Shown: positions 18,295-27,830, numbered from the stretch's first letter. The stretch: 64,000 nt of DNA from Hymenobacter sp. H14-R3 (GCF_030063445.1 NZ_JASITD010000011.1:1-64000), one strand, 5' to 3'. Notes: generated by a model not told the origin, from the letters alone. Translations and numbers: made by a program.

Positions 18295-21225
18295 TCAATC
18301 GGCCAGCGCTAGCAGCGCCTTGGCCCCCGCCTTGAGGCTGGCCACTTGCTGCCAGGCCAGTAGGTTGGGCTGGGCGGCGGGCGGCACGGGGCGGCGGGTG
18401 CGGGCCAGCAGGTCAGCGTAGGCGTCGAGCAGGGGGCGCAGGTTGCGGGGCGGGGCGGCGGGTAGCTCGGGCAGCAGGGCGTCGAGGGTTTGGCGCAGGG
18501 CGTCGTCGGTCAGTGCATCGAGGGCGCGGCCCGCGGCCAGCTGCTCGGTGAGGCGCAGGATGGGCGCCAGACCAGCGGCTAGTATGCGGCCCAGGGCATA
18601 GCCCAGCATGGCGGGCGCCAGGCGGCGCTGGGCCACGGCCGTCAGCAGTACTTCCAGCGCCAGGGCCCGGCAAATGGGCGCGTAGTGCGTGAGGCCCACG
18701 GCCAGCAGGGTGCTGGTGGCCTCGCTAAAGCGGGCGCTGGCGGGCAGCAGCGCGCGCAAGGCTTGCTGCATAACGTCGCGCCCCTCGCTGCCCACATCGC
18801 CCGTGTGGCAGATGGTGCCGATGAGGTGCCAGTGCAGCGAAGTGGGGCACTGGGGCAGCAGCGTCAGCAAAAACGGTAGGTTGGGCTTTAGCATCCATAG
18901 GTAATACCGGCGGTCGTCGAGCAAGCCCGCGTGCAGTGAGTAAAGCAGCAGCGGCGAGGGGGGCGGACCGGCCGCAGCAGGCCCCAGGCGCAGCCCATCG
19001 TCGGCCTGTGTGCTGAGCGGGCACCACGGGGCCGTCACGCCGGGGTAGTCGGCCAGGGGCGCCAGCTCGGGGAGGTTGGCCTCGGGGTAGCGGGTGCGGG
19101 CGGCCACGGCCCACAGCCACGGCAGGGCATCGGCGAGCGGCAAGCCGGGGCTGGCAGTGGCGGCAAGCTGGCCGAGGGGCACCGGGTGGCGGCTCGCGGC
19201 GGCGGCTTCGGCAGGAGCCAGAAACCAGGTGAGGAGCGCCCGCAAACCGGGGTGCTGCAAGGCGGCCAGGGCCGTGCGCGCCAGGGCGGCATCTGGGGTG
19301 GCCTGCCAGGCCGTGCGGGCCAGGGCCAGGACCAGGTCGGCTGGGCAGGGCGGCACGCCGTGGTGCTGGTAAGCTAACAGCTTCTCTACCAATGCCGTGG
19401 GCGCCAGCCAGTGCGGGGCATGGCTGGGGGTGCTGAGCAAGGGCAGCGGCGCACTGGCGCGGCCAAGCTGGGTTTCTACCCACCCGAGCCGCTGCTGCTC
19501 CAGCAGCAGCAGGGGGTCGGGCAGCTGGTAGCGCTGCAACAAGGAGACATTGGCCAGCGTGGGCTGCTGAAACCCGGTGAACCAACCGGCGAGCAAGGCT
19601 TGCAGCATTTCGGCCCGGCCATTTTCGCCCCGCCCATACGCGTAGCCCAGCACGGTGGCGGGCACTTCGGCCGCCGGTTTATCTTTCAACACCCAGCCAA
19701 ATACTTGCTGCACATAGGGGAGGAGCTGGGCCGCGTAGCCGGCCGGCAGCTGCCCGCGCAGGCGCAGCAGGCCGTCGAGCCAGCGCTCGGTGGCGGCGGG
19801 GTCGTCGTCTTGCTTCAGCACCTGCCCGGTGAGGAAGAGCAGCTCGTGCCAGCCGGCCACCGGCGCGATGGCCGTGGCGGCCGAAATATCGGGGACGAAC
19901 TGCGCGTTAGCCTGGTAAGTAACAGTGGCAGTGATACTTACCCCAGAATTTGCCGCCAGCCACGGCGCCAGCGCCGGGCGCGCCGCCGCGCCCAGCAACT
20001 CGGCTTGCTGGCCGATGGTGGCAGTGAGGGCGGCGATTTCGGCGGCGGCAAGCAGGGGCTTTTGGGCGCTCAGCAGCGCGGCCAGGCCCTTGGCGGCGCG
20101 CTCCTGCACGGCGGCATCGGGGTGGGCGAGGGCGGTGGCCAGCAGCCGGGCCACGGCTGGGGCGTGGGCGGGGTGTTGCGGGGGCAGCTTGACCAGGCCG
20201 GCCAGCAGGGTGCGCAGGCCGGTTTTAAGGTCGGGCCTAACCAGCAGGCTATCAGCCACAAGCAGCAAGGGAGCCAGGCTAAAGCCTGGCTCCGGCAGCA
20301 GGTCTTTGAGCTGGCCGAGGGCGAAGTTGACGACGGTGGCCTGGGTTTGCGCCAGCAGCTCCGTGAGTTCGGCTTGCCGGGCCAGGCGCTCGGCCAGGGT
20401 GGGCTTGAGGGCCAGAAAAAGCTCCTTAAACCAAATCAGGAAGGGGCGGCGGAAATCGCGGCGCAGCGCCAGCAGGCAGCGCGTGAGCAGGTCGGCCCGC
20501 TCCAGGTGGCCCGACTCGACAAGGGCGGGCAGCAGCGTGAGCCAGGTAAACGTTTCCCCGTTTTTGCCTCCGTAGAAATAAGCTGCCTGCGCCGGCGTTT
20601 CGTAGTCAAAAAACAGCAGCAGGTCGCGGCGCAGGCGCGGAAAATCGGCCCGCAGGCTTTGCAAAAAGTAGTGCGCGCAGCTTTCCCGGTCCTCCGCTTC
20701 GTCAGTATCCTGCGCGTTGTAAGTGGTGAGCAAATGCGCCGCCGCCTGCGCAAACAGCCACGGCTCATGGGGTATCAGGCCCCGGTCGAGCAGCTCGTGC
20801 AGCAGCCAGTACGGGGCCGAACGCTGCTCCCAGTCTGCCTGGCGCGCCAGGCCCACCAGCCAATCCGTGAGCCAGGGCGGCCGGGCGTGCGCCAGCACGG
20901 TCAGGAAGGCTGACTGCCCTGCCGCTGCCGCCGGGGGCCACTTATCGGCCCATTGGCTTTCAAAGCCCCGGCCCAGCGCCTCCTTGCGCGAGTAGGTAGC
21001 CAGGCCCGCCACGTACAGCATCTCGCTCTGGGCCAGGGTGATGGGCACTATCCAACTGGTTTGGTCAGGGGCCTGGTAGGCTTCCGTTAGCTCCGCTTTG
21101 AGCCGTAGTAGCTTTTGCCGCACGGGTACGATATCGGCCGGGGCCAGTTGCAGCAGAAAAGGTCCCAGTTCGGCTAGGCTTTGGTGACGAATGAGGTGCT
21201 CGAAAGTTTCGCTAGCGGTAGTCAT
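18295..21225 (-). CDS. DUF6493-like alpha-solenoid protein, paralogue A
   Basis: 976 residues, the first solenoid gene of the operon. The start MTTASETFEHLIRHQSLAEL with LAPADIVPVRQK matches paralogue D best. The core block is LLALRRDFRRPFLIWFKELF with VVNFALGQLKDLL. AAVQERAAKGLAALL is HEAT-like, and APVAGWHELLFLTGQVLK follows. The C-terminal third is shorter than in the others, which accounts for the smaller size, and it ends KAGAKALLALAD. It begins 48 bp after the SWIM gene stop. It is cytoplasmic by sequence. As with the others, scaffold or adaptor function is only an inference from the helical-repeat character. Confidence 0.8.
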   Translation of the reverse strand: MTTASETFEHLIRHQSLAELGPFLLQLAPADIVPVRQKLLRLKAELTEAYQAPDQTSWIVPITLAQSEMLYVAGLATYSRKEALGRGFESQWADKWPPAAAAGQSAFLTVLAHARPPWLTDWLVGLARQADWEQRSAPYWLLHELLDRGLIPHEPWLFAQAAAHLLTTYNAQDTDEAEDRESCAHYFLQSLRADFPRLRRDLLLFFDYETPAQAAYFYGGKNGETFTWLTLLPALVESGHLERADLLTRCLLALRRDFRRPFLIWFKELFLALKPTLAERLARQAELTELLAQTQATVVNFALGQLKDLLPEPGFSLAPLLLVADSLLVRPDLKTGLRTLLAGLVKLPPQHPAHAPAVARLLATALAHPDAAVQERAAKGLAALLSAQKPLLAAAEIAALTATIGQQAELLGAAARPALAPWLAANSGVSITATVTYQANAQFVPDISAATAIAPVAGWHELLFLTGQVLKQDDDPAATERWLDGLLRLRGQLPAGYAAQLLPYVQQVFGWVLKDKPAAEVPATVLGYAYGRGENGRAEMLQALLAGWFTGFQQPTLANVSLLQRYQLPDPLLLLEQQRLGWVETQLGRASAPLPLLSTPSHAPHWLAPTALVEKLLAYQHHGVPPCPADLVLALARTAWQATPDAALARTALAALQHPGLRALLTWFLAPAEAAAASRHPVPLGQLAATASPGLPLADALPWLWAVAARTRYPEANLPELAPLADYPGVTAPWCPLSTQADDGLRLGPAAAGPPPSPLLLYSLHAGLLDDRRYYLWMLKPNLPFLLTLLPQCPTSLHWHLIGTICHTGDVGSEGRDVMQQALRALLPASARFSEATSTLLAVGLTHYAPICRALALEVLLTAVAQRRLAPAMLGYALGRILAAGLAPILRLTEQLAAGRALDALTDDALRQTLDALLPELPAAPPRNLRPLLDAYADLLARTRRPVPPAAQPNLLAWQQVASLKAGAKALLALAD

Positions 21226-21273
21226 GTGCTTAATGATGAGCTAATTATTTCAACACAGAGAGTTCCAGACCCG

Positions 21274-22614
21274 CTACCCAAACCGCAGCTGCGCGGCCAG
21301 AATATGCTTGCAGGGCCCGCGCTGGCCCTGGTTGCTCGTAAACCACTGGCAGGTGCAGCGCGCGGGCTCGGGGCCGCCCACCAGCACGGTGTGCCACACG
21401 TCGGTGCCGCGCACGCGGGCCTCGGTGCGGCCGCCGGCCCCCACGCCCACCAGCTGCACATCGTCGGCCGAGTCGAGCAGGGCGCGGGCGTTTTTGAGGC
21501 GCGGGTTGAGCTTGAGAATGCGGTCGGTTTTGAAGGGCAGGCGGCGGTAGAAGTAGTGGTTTTCGGCCAGGTCGAAGCCCAGCAGGCCCATCGCCGAAAG
21601 GCTGGCGCACAGCCGGTCCACGGTGCCGGGGGCCAGGTCGTGCGCCATCGCAAAAAGCGTGGGGTTAAAGGTTTCGTTGCCCCGAAACAGGTTGTTGGCC
21701 CCCGCCAGCCACTCGGCGGGCAGGTCCTCCAGCAGCGTGTCGAGCTGGTTGCCCTCGCCCGAAAAGCCCCGGTTCACGGCCGCCGACAGCGTGAGCACGA
21801 ATTCGTGGCCGCCGCCCAGGGCCAGCACAAAGGCGCTGGCCTGGCCGTCGGGCGTGGCAAACACGCGCAGGCTTTCGCAGAGGGGCAGCAGGCCGTCGAG
21901 CAGCCGCAGCCGGTGCACGCCGCCCACCCGCACCGCGCCCGCGCTGGCCACCGGCGCAAAGCTGGGCCGCGGCCCACGCAGCACCAGAAAAAAGTCGCCC
22001 TTGGCCGTGCCCGCCGGCATGCTTTGCACCAGCTGCGTGGCCTGCACGCGGGTGAGGGTCATTTTTTCCTCCATCAGGGCCAGGTAGCCCTGCACGGCGG
22101 TGAGGCCCTTTATCCAGCGCTCGGGCAGCGTCACCTTGCGCTCGGTCACCTGGCCGGCGGCGCGCTCCAGGGTCACTTCCGTTTGGCCCACGGTGAGGCG
22201 CACGGGCTCGGCGCGGGCCACCCGGCTGAGGGCGTTTACCATGGGCTCGTTGAAATCGACGTTGGTGGTGCCGCTGCTCAAAAACTCGCCCTCCAGCGCG
22301 GCCGGGCCCAGGTCGAGGCGGGCGTACACGCCGTTGCACGACGAAAACGCCTCGAAGCGCAGCAGCCCCGCGCCGGCCGTCACGATGGGGTCGCGCAGGG
22401 CGGCGCTCTGCGGCACGAAGCGCGAGGCCACCACTTTGGCTAACGTGGTTAGCCCGCGGGCAGCCAGCCACGAATCGCGCAGCCGGCCCTGAAAAAAACA
22501 AGCCGCGCCGCTGGCGGGTGCGTTCTCGGCGTAGGCGGCAAGTTGCAATGCAGCGCCTTCCGGGGCGTGCGTGAGGGCCGAGGGCTGAGCGTAGGCGTAG
22601 GTGAGGTCGGACAT
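21274..22614 (-). CDS. SWIM zinc-finger protein (YehQ-like)
   Basis: 446 residues. The last 27 residues hold a canonical SWIM zinc site CxC-x12-CxH: C420-T-C422, then C435-K-H437, in the context ARCTCQWF...GPCKHILAAQL. SWIM domains bind DNA or proteins through one zinc ion. The N-terminal 400 residues have no recognised domain but include a conserved-looking SSCNGVYARLDLG segment and strands around residues 90-160. E. coli YehQ and many actinobacterial proteins pair a SWIM finger with DUF4132 or solenoid neighbours. It is the first gene of the minus-strand operon; a TAnnTTTG box lies at 22688-22695, 74 nt upstream of the ATG. Confidence 0.85.
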   Translation of the reverse strand: MSDLTYAYAQPSALTHAPEGAALQLAAYAENAPASGAACFFQGRLRDSWLAARGLTTLAKVVASRFVPQSAALRDPIVTAGAGLLRFEAFSSCNGVYARLDLGPAALEGEFLSSGTTNVDFNEPMVNALSRVARAEPVRLTVGQTEVTLERAAGQVTERKVTLPERWIKGLTAVQGYLALMEEKMTLTRVQATQLVQSMPAGTAKGDFFLVLRGPRPSFAPVASAGAVRVGGVHRLRLLDGLLPLCESLRVFATPDGQASAFVLALGGGHEFVLTLSAAVNRGFSGEGNQLDTLLEDLPAEWLAGANNLFRGNETFNPTLFAMAHDLAPGTVDRLCASLSAMGLLGFDLAENHYFYRRLPFKTDRILKLNPRLKNARALLDSADDVQLVGVGAGGRTEARVRGTDVWHTVLVGGPEPARCTCQWFTSNQGQRGPCKHILAAQLRFG

Positions 22615-22687
22615 GGCAAAGGGAAAAAGGTGTTGCTTTCGTTTAGTAAAGGTGAGCTAAATTTTTTATAATTACTAAGAAATTTGG

Positions 22688-22695
22688 CAAAAATA
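22688..22695 (-). promoter_or_regulatory. Candidate promoter of the SWIM/DUF6493/DUF4132 operon
   Basis: On the minus strand this reads TATTTTTG, a full match to the Bacteroidetes -7 consensus TAnnTTTG, in an AT-rich gap 74 nt before the SWIM start codon. A convincing -33 TTTG at 19-21 bp spacing is not seen, so confidence is limited. Confidence 0.45.
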
Positions 22696-22785
22696 ATAAA
22701 AAACAATTAGGTGGCTAAGGCTGCGGCAAGCGGCATGCGCCGTGGGCGTTCGCGGGTTACTGCTGGTTGCTAGCCCAATAGCATT

Positions 22786-24690
22786 ATGCCGTTAGCCAGC
22801 CCACAAATGAAGTTCACAAAGCAGTACGCGGCCAATTACTCGCCCCGCCCGTTAAACGCGGGCGTGCCGGGCAACATATGGCACGCCGCTAGTACCTTGC
22901 GCGCGCCTGCTCACACCTATTTCATGCACCCTTCGGCCACCCTTCCCGAGCGCCACACCTGGGCCCGCGATGCCACGTTTCGCCTGAAAGTGCTGCTGCT
23001 TACCGGCTGGCGGCAGCTCCAGAACCTACGGCGGCCGGTGCCGCGCTTCCGCGCCTAGCCCGGCCCGCCGGCCGAAGCTGCTCCAGTACTGGCCACCTCG
23101 GCCAGCGCCCTGTGGAACCCCGACGATAACGCCGCCAACTGGCTGCTCACGGCCGGCAAGGTCGAAAACCTGCGCCGCGCCGCCCGCCGCCTGCACGGCC
23201 TGGCGGTGCCGGCCGGGGCCACGTTCAGCTTCTGGCGGCAGGTGGGCAACCCCAATTTTGGCCGCGGCTACGTGCTGGGCCGCGAAATACGGGAGGGCTG
23301 CGTGGTGCCCACCGTGGCCGGCGGCCTGTGCCAACTATCTAACGCTCTGTACGATGCGGCCCTGCGCGCCGGCTTCACCATTGTGGAGCGCCACCGGCAT
23401 ACCCAGGTTATCAAGGGCTCGCTGGCCGAGCAAGACCGCGACGCCACCGTGAAGTGGAACTACCTCGACCTGCGCTTCCGGGCTCCCGTGGCCTTTCGCC
23501 TCGAAGTGGAGCTGACGGCCGACCAGCTACTAGTGCGGTTTCGGGGCGAAAACCCGGCCCTCGCCGCCCCGCCGCTCCCCACCGAAGCCGCGCGCCCGGC
23601 CTCGGCGCTGCACGACTGCTACGCCTGCGGCAACGTGGGCTGCTTCCAGCACCCCGGCGAGGTGCCGCTGCGGCCCGCCACCACGCGCGCCACGTTTCTG
23701 CTCGACGAAAGCTGGCCCGAATTTGCCCAGTACGTGCGGGCCACTGCCGGCCCGGCCGATGTGGTGGTGGTGCCGCAGCCCCTCGGCCGGCCGAGGCGGG
23801 CCGGCGGACTGGCCGCCCTGCCGCTGGCGGTGGCCTTGCATAGCGCGGCCTGGCGGCGGCAGCTGGGGCAGCGGCTGGCTACTAAGCTGAGCCGCAACGT
23901 GTTTGCGCAGTCGTTGCGCGGCGATGCGCGGGTAGCGGCCGCCGCCGCCCGCCACCTGCGGCCCGACAGCACCCACCTGGTGGTGGCGCAGTCGCTGCTG
24001 CCGTTTTTGTGGCGGGCCGGGGTGTTGGGCGGCCGCACCTTCGACGTGCTGCTGACCCGCCTGCCCGCCGCGCTGCTGCACGCCCGCCTCGACGCGGCCC
24101 ACGCCCGCCACCCCAGCAGCCTCACGCTGCGCGACTTCCGCGCCCCCGCCGCTTTCGTTGCGGCCGAGAGCCGCGCCCTCACCCAGGCCCGCCGCCTGCT
24201 CACACCCCACCACGAGCTGGCTAACTTGTTCAACAACAAGGCGATACTATTGGAATGGGCGCGGCCGGAAGTTTCGCCCGGCGTTGTGCCGGGTACGCGC
24301 ATTCTGTTTCCGGCCTCGGCGCTGGCCCGCAAGGGAGCCTACGAAATGCGCCAGCTGGCCCAGGAGCTGCGCCTGCCGCTGGTGGTGGCCGGCCGCGCTA
24401 CCGAGGGCGCTGGCTTCTGGCAGGCCGTGGCCACTACGCCCGCCGGCCCCGAGGCGCTGGCTAGCATCGGGCTAGTGGTGTACCCGGCCTACGTGGAGCA
24501 CCAGCCCCGGCTGCTGCTGCGAGCGCTGGCGGCGGGCATTCCGGTGGTGGCGACGGCGGCCTGCGGCCTCGGGCCGCAGGCGGGCCTCACGCTGGTGCCG
24601 GTGGGCGACTACCCGGCGCTGCGCCGGGCGGTGCAGCAAGCGCTGGCGGGGCGTCCGGCAGCTGAAGTGAGGGGTATGATAACCGGTTGA
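22786..24690 (+). pseudogene. VanW-like protein fused to a glycosyltransferase-like domain, interrupted by an in-frame TAG
   Basis: One frame covers the whole gene. The first part (ATG at 22786, or more likely 22924) gives ERHTWARDATFRLKVLLLTG, then LQNLRRPVPRFRA, and a TAG at 23056-23058. Without any shift the frame continues with ALWNPDDNAANWLLTAGKV and the VanW core (AGATFSFWRQVGNP, then EGCVVPTVAGGLCQLSNALY). Both parts belong to the usual VanW layout, so the TAG is a nonsense change, readthrough or a sequencing error. After the VanW domain come about 300 residues with GT-B features (ILFPASALARKGAYEMRQLA, VVYPAYVEHQPRLLLRALAA, then GIPVVATAACGL). A protein starting at 23206 could survive but would lack the N-terminus. 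VanW domains are linked to cell-wall functions without known activity. Confidence 0.75.
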
Positions 24691-24791
24691 TTATTGGCTC
24701 AGTACGTTTTATTGGCTTGTCATACTTGGATGTTTAGCCTTGTAAATCCGTATCCAGGGCCGGCCGCTACGCAGCGCGCCTGTGGATAATT

Positions 24792-27344
24792 ATGACAAAT
24801 ACCCCTTCTGACCCGGCTGGTTTTACTGGCTTCGTGCGCGTGCGCGGGGCCCGCGAGCACAACCTCCAAAACGTGGATGTGGACATTCCGCGCGATGCCT
24901 TGGTCGTGTTCACCGGCGTATCGGGCTCGGGCAAATCGAGCCTGGCCTTTGGCACGCTCTACGCCGAGGCCCAGCGCCGCTACCTCGAATCGGTGTCGCC
25001 CTACGCCCGCCGGTTGTTTCATCAACTATCAGTGCCCGAGGTAGATAGCATTGAGGGCCTGCCGCCGGCCGTGGCCTTGCAGCAGCAGCGCGGCGCGCCT
25101 ACCACGCGCTCGTCGGTGGGCTCGGTCACCACGCTTGCCAACCTGCTGCGCATGCTGTATTCGCGGGCGGGTGATTATCCTGAAGGTCAGGGCATTATCT
25201 ACGCCGAGGCGTTTTCGTCCAACACGCCCGAGGGCGCTTGCCCGCGCTGCCACGGCCTGGGCCGGGTGTACGAGGTAACCGAAGCCTCGATGGTACCCGA
25301 CCCCTCGCTCACTATCCGCGAGCGGGCTATTGCGGCCTGGCCCCAAGCCTGGGGTGGCCAGAATCAGCGCGACATCCTCGTCACGCTGGGCTACGACGTG
25401 GACCTTCCCTGGCGTGACCTACCCCAAAAGGACCGCGACTGGATTCTGTTTACCGATGAGCAGCCCGTAGTGCCGGTGTATCCCGGCTACTCGCCCCAGG
25501 AAACGCAGCGCGCCGTAAAGCGCAGGGAGTCACCCAATTACATGGGCACATTTAGCAGCGCCCGGCGGCACGTGCTCTATACATTTGGCAACACCCAGAG
25601 CGCGCTCATGAAAAAGCGGGTGTTGCAGTACATGCTCAGCCAGGCGTGCCCGCTGTGCCACGGCAAGCGCCTGCGGCCCGAGTCGCTCAGCGTCACGTTT
25701 GCTGGCCTCGACATTGCCGACATGGCGCGGCTGCCCTTGCAGCAGGTGGCCGCCCGCCTGCGGCCCTTTGCCGAGGGCACGGCCGGCGCGCAAAACCACG
25801 ACGCCGCCCACCCCGAGCAGGCCGAAGTAACCCGCCGCATCACCCAGGACCTGGTGGCCCGCCTGGCCGTGCTCCTCGACCTGGGCCTCGGCTACCTGGC
25901 CCTGGAGCGCAGCACGCCCACGCTCTCGCCCGGCGAGCTGCAACGCCTGCGCCTGGCTACCCAGCTGTATTCCAACCTGTTTGGGGTAGTGTACGTGCTC
26001 GATGAGCCCTCGGCCGGCCTGCACCCCTCCGATACCCAGGCGCTGCTGGCGGCCCTGGCCAGCCTCAAAAAAGCCGGCAACTCGCTCTTCGTAGTCGAGC
26101 ACAACCTCGACGTGGTGCGCCAGGCCGATTGGCTGGTCGATGTCGGCCCCGCCGCCGGCGAGCAGGGCGGCCACATCCTCTACAGCGGCCCGCCCGCCGG
26201 CCTGGCGCAAGTCGAAAATTCCCAAACCCGTACCTATCTGCTTGAGCAGGAGCCGCTTGAAAAACGCATGTTGCGTGAGCCCGTGGGCTGGCTGAAGCTC
26301 ACCGGGGCCACCCGCCACAACCTGCGCGGCCTCGATGTGGCCTTCCCGCTGGGCGTGTTTACCACTGTAACGGGCGTATCGGGCTCGGGCAAATCGACGC
26401 TGGTAAGCCAGGTGCTGGTCGAATTGGTGAGCGAAGCGCTGGGCCTGAAAACCGGCGAAGCCGAAGCCAGCGCCCCCGAAGCCGCCGAAGAAATCCTGGA
26501 ATTAGCTGACCAGGATTCGGCTATCCAAGGCAAAATCACGGCTGGGCTGGACGTGGTGAAGCGCCTTGTGCGCGTCGACCAGCAGCCCATCGGCCGCACG
26601 CCACGCTCCAATATGGCCACCTACACGGGCTTGTTCGACCACGTGCGCAAGCTGTTTGCGGCCACGCCGGAAGCCAAAAAGCGCCGCTACGACGCCGGCC
26701 GCTTCTCCTTCAACGTGGCCAAAGGCCGCTGCGAAACCTGCCAGGGCGAGGGCTTCGTGATGGTCGAGCTGCTGTTTTTGCCCAGCGTGTACTCGCCGTG
26801 CCCCACCTGCCACGGCGCGCGCTACAATGCCAAAACGCTCGAAATCAACTACCAGGGTAAAAACGTGGCCGACGTGCTGCGCCTGACCGTGGACGAGGCC
26901 TGGGCCTTCTTCGCCGACGAGCCCAGCGTGCGCCGCGCCCTCACCGTGCTGCGCGAAGTGGGCCTGGGCTACCTGCGCCTGGGCCAGTCGGCCACCGAGC
27001 TGAGCGGCGGCGAGGCCCAGCGCATCAAGCTGGCCACTGAGTTGCAGCGCCAAGCCCGCGCCCACACCCTCTACGTGCTCGACGAGCCCACCACCGGCCT
27101 GCACCCCGCCGACGTCGAAAAGCTGCTCACCCAGCTCAACGGCCTGGTCGAAGCCGGCCACTCGGTGCTGGTGGTGGAGCACGATATGCGCGTGGTCGCC
27201 GGCTCCGACTGGGTGCTCGACATTGGCCCCGGTGCCGGCGACGAGGGCGGCCAGGTAGTGGCCCAGGGCCCGCCCGCCGAGGTGGCGCAGGCCACCGGCA
27301 GCCGCACCGCCCCCTATCTGGCGCGCTTTCTACAAGGCCAGTAG
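24792..27344 (+). CDS. UvrA2-type excinuclease ATPase paralogue
   Basis: 850 residues against about 940 for canonical UvrA. Two ABC ATPase modules are visible: Walker A GVSGSGKSSL (about 48) and GVSGSGKSTL (about 530), signatures LSPGELQRLRLA and LSGGEAQRIKLA, and zinc-binding CPRCHGLG, CPLCHGKRL and CETCQGEG/CPTCHGARY. Between RAGDYPEGQG and AFSSNTPEGACP the roughly 130-residue UvrB-interaction domain of UvrA is missing, as in UvrA2 proteins linked to drug or DNA-adduct tolerance in other bacteria. It likely binds damaged or intercalated DNA but does not recruit UvrB in the standard way. It stands alone, with an inverted repeat bridging its stop and that of the convergent DUF2809 gene. Confidence 0.85.
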   Translation: MTNTPSDPAGFTGFVRVRGAREHNLQNVDVDIPRDALVVFTGVSGSGKSSLAFGTLYAEAQRRYLESVSPYARRLFHQLSVPEVDSIEGLPPAVALQQQRGAPTTRSSVGSVTTLANLLRMLYSRAGDYPEGQGIIYAEAFSSNTPEGACPRCHGLGRVYEVTEASMVPDPSLTIRERAIAAWPQAWGGQNQRDILVTLGYDVDLPWRDLPQKDRDWILFTDEQPVVPVYPGYSPQETQRAVKRRESPNYMGTFSSARRHVLYTFGNTQSALMKKRVLQYMLSQACPLCHGKRLRPESLSVTFAGLDIADMARLPLQQVAARLRPFAEGTAGAQNHDAAHPEQAEVTRRITQDLVARLAVLLDLGLGYLALERSTPTLSPGELQRLRLATQLYSNLFGVVYVLDEPSAGLHPSDTQALLAALASLKKAGNSLFVVEHNLDVVRQADWLVDVGPAAGEQGGHILYSGPPAGLAQVENSQTRTYLLEQEPLEKRMLREPVGWLKLTGATRHNLRGLDVAFPLGVFTTVTGVSGSGKSTLVSQVLVELVSEALGLKTGEAEASAPEAAEEILELADQDSAIQGKITAGLDVVKRLVRVDQQPIGRTPRSNMATYTGLFDHVRKLFAATPEAKKRRYDAGRFSFNVAKGRCETCQGEGFVMVELLFLPSVYSPCPTCHGARYNAKTLEINYQGKNVADVLRLTVDEAWAFFADEPSVRRALTVLREVGLGYLRLGQSATELSGGEAQRIKLATELQRQARAHTLYVLDEPTTGLHPADVEKLLTQLNGLVEAGHSVLVVEHDMRVVAGSDWVLDIGPGAGDEGGQVVAQGPPAEVAQATGSRTAPYLARFLQGQ

Positions 27345-27437
27345 CCCCGGTCCGCCGGCGCCAGCCGGCCGACCGGTTGTCGTTGCGCATAGCCGGCCGG
27401 CCACAGGATTACCGAAGCGTGCCGGCCGACCGGGGCT
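27343..27437. terminator. Inverted repeat joining two convergent stops
   Basis: Arms 27343-27359 and 27421-27437 (outer end AGCCCCGGTC) pair at 16 of 17 positions. The left arm starts within the TAG of the UvrA2 gene and the right arm ends next to the TAA of the DUF2809 gene. Further GCCGGCC palindromes fill the loop. Probably a bidirectional transcript end; no long T tract. Confidence 0.55.
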
Positions 27438-27830
27438 TTAGCCGAGAGCCGCGCCAGTAGGCGTAGTGCGAAACCCCCGCTCCACGGCCAGCACCAGTAG
27501 CGCGCCCAGCGTGTAGGCCAGCATGTCGGCCCAGGCAAAGGAGGTGCCCAGCACGATGCGCACCACGCGCCACTGGCCCAGCCCCAGGCGGTCTACCAAA
27601 TGGAAATACTGCCCTGTTTCCACCAGGTAAGAAAACAGCAGCACGCCCCCCAGCACGCGCCCGCCCGGCAGCTGGCACAAGCCCCTCACCAGGCAATACA
27701 AAAGGATGGTGACCAAAAAGTCGCCCACGTAGGGCCGCACCAACTGGTCATTCACAAATGTGCCAATGAAAATCTCCAGCCCCAGTAAGAGCGCCGCGCA
27801 GCCTAGGTAACCTTTGTTGAAACCCAACAT
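27438..27830 (-). CDS. DUF2809 membrane protein
   Basis: 130 residues with four hydrophobic segments. It shows the family pattern VRPYVGDFLVTILLYCLVR, SYLVETGQYFHLVDR and SFAWADMLAYTLGALLVL, all typical of DUF2809 inner-membrane proteins. Their function is unknown; related VanZ-like proteins have similar topology. It is a stand-alone gene, convergent with the UvrA2 gene and about 70 bp downstream of the MpaB-like gene on the same strand. Confidence 0.8.
   Translation of the reverse strand: MLGFNKGYLGCAALLLGLEIFIGTFVNDQLVRPYVGDFLVTILLYCLVRGLCQLPGGRVLGGVLLFSYLVETGQYFHLVDRLGLGQWRVVRIVLGTSFAWADMLAYTLGALLVLAVERGFRTTPTGAALG

Noticed and set aside
5033-22614. MoxR-type ATPase or VWA protein expected with SWIM/DUF4132
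   Set aside because: Looked for Walker A/B with sensor motifs and for DxSxS in all genes of the block; none found.
22786-23058. A separate 90-aa gene upstream of the VanW protein
   Set aside because: Same frame and same protein family as the following ORF; best read as the N-terminus cut off by the TAG.
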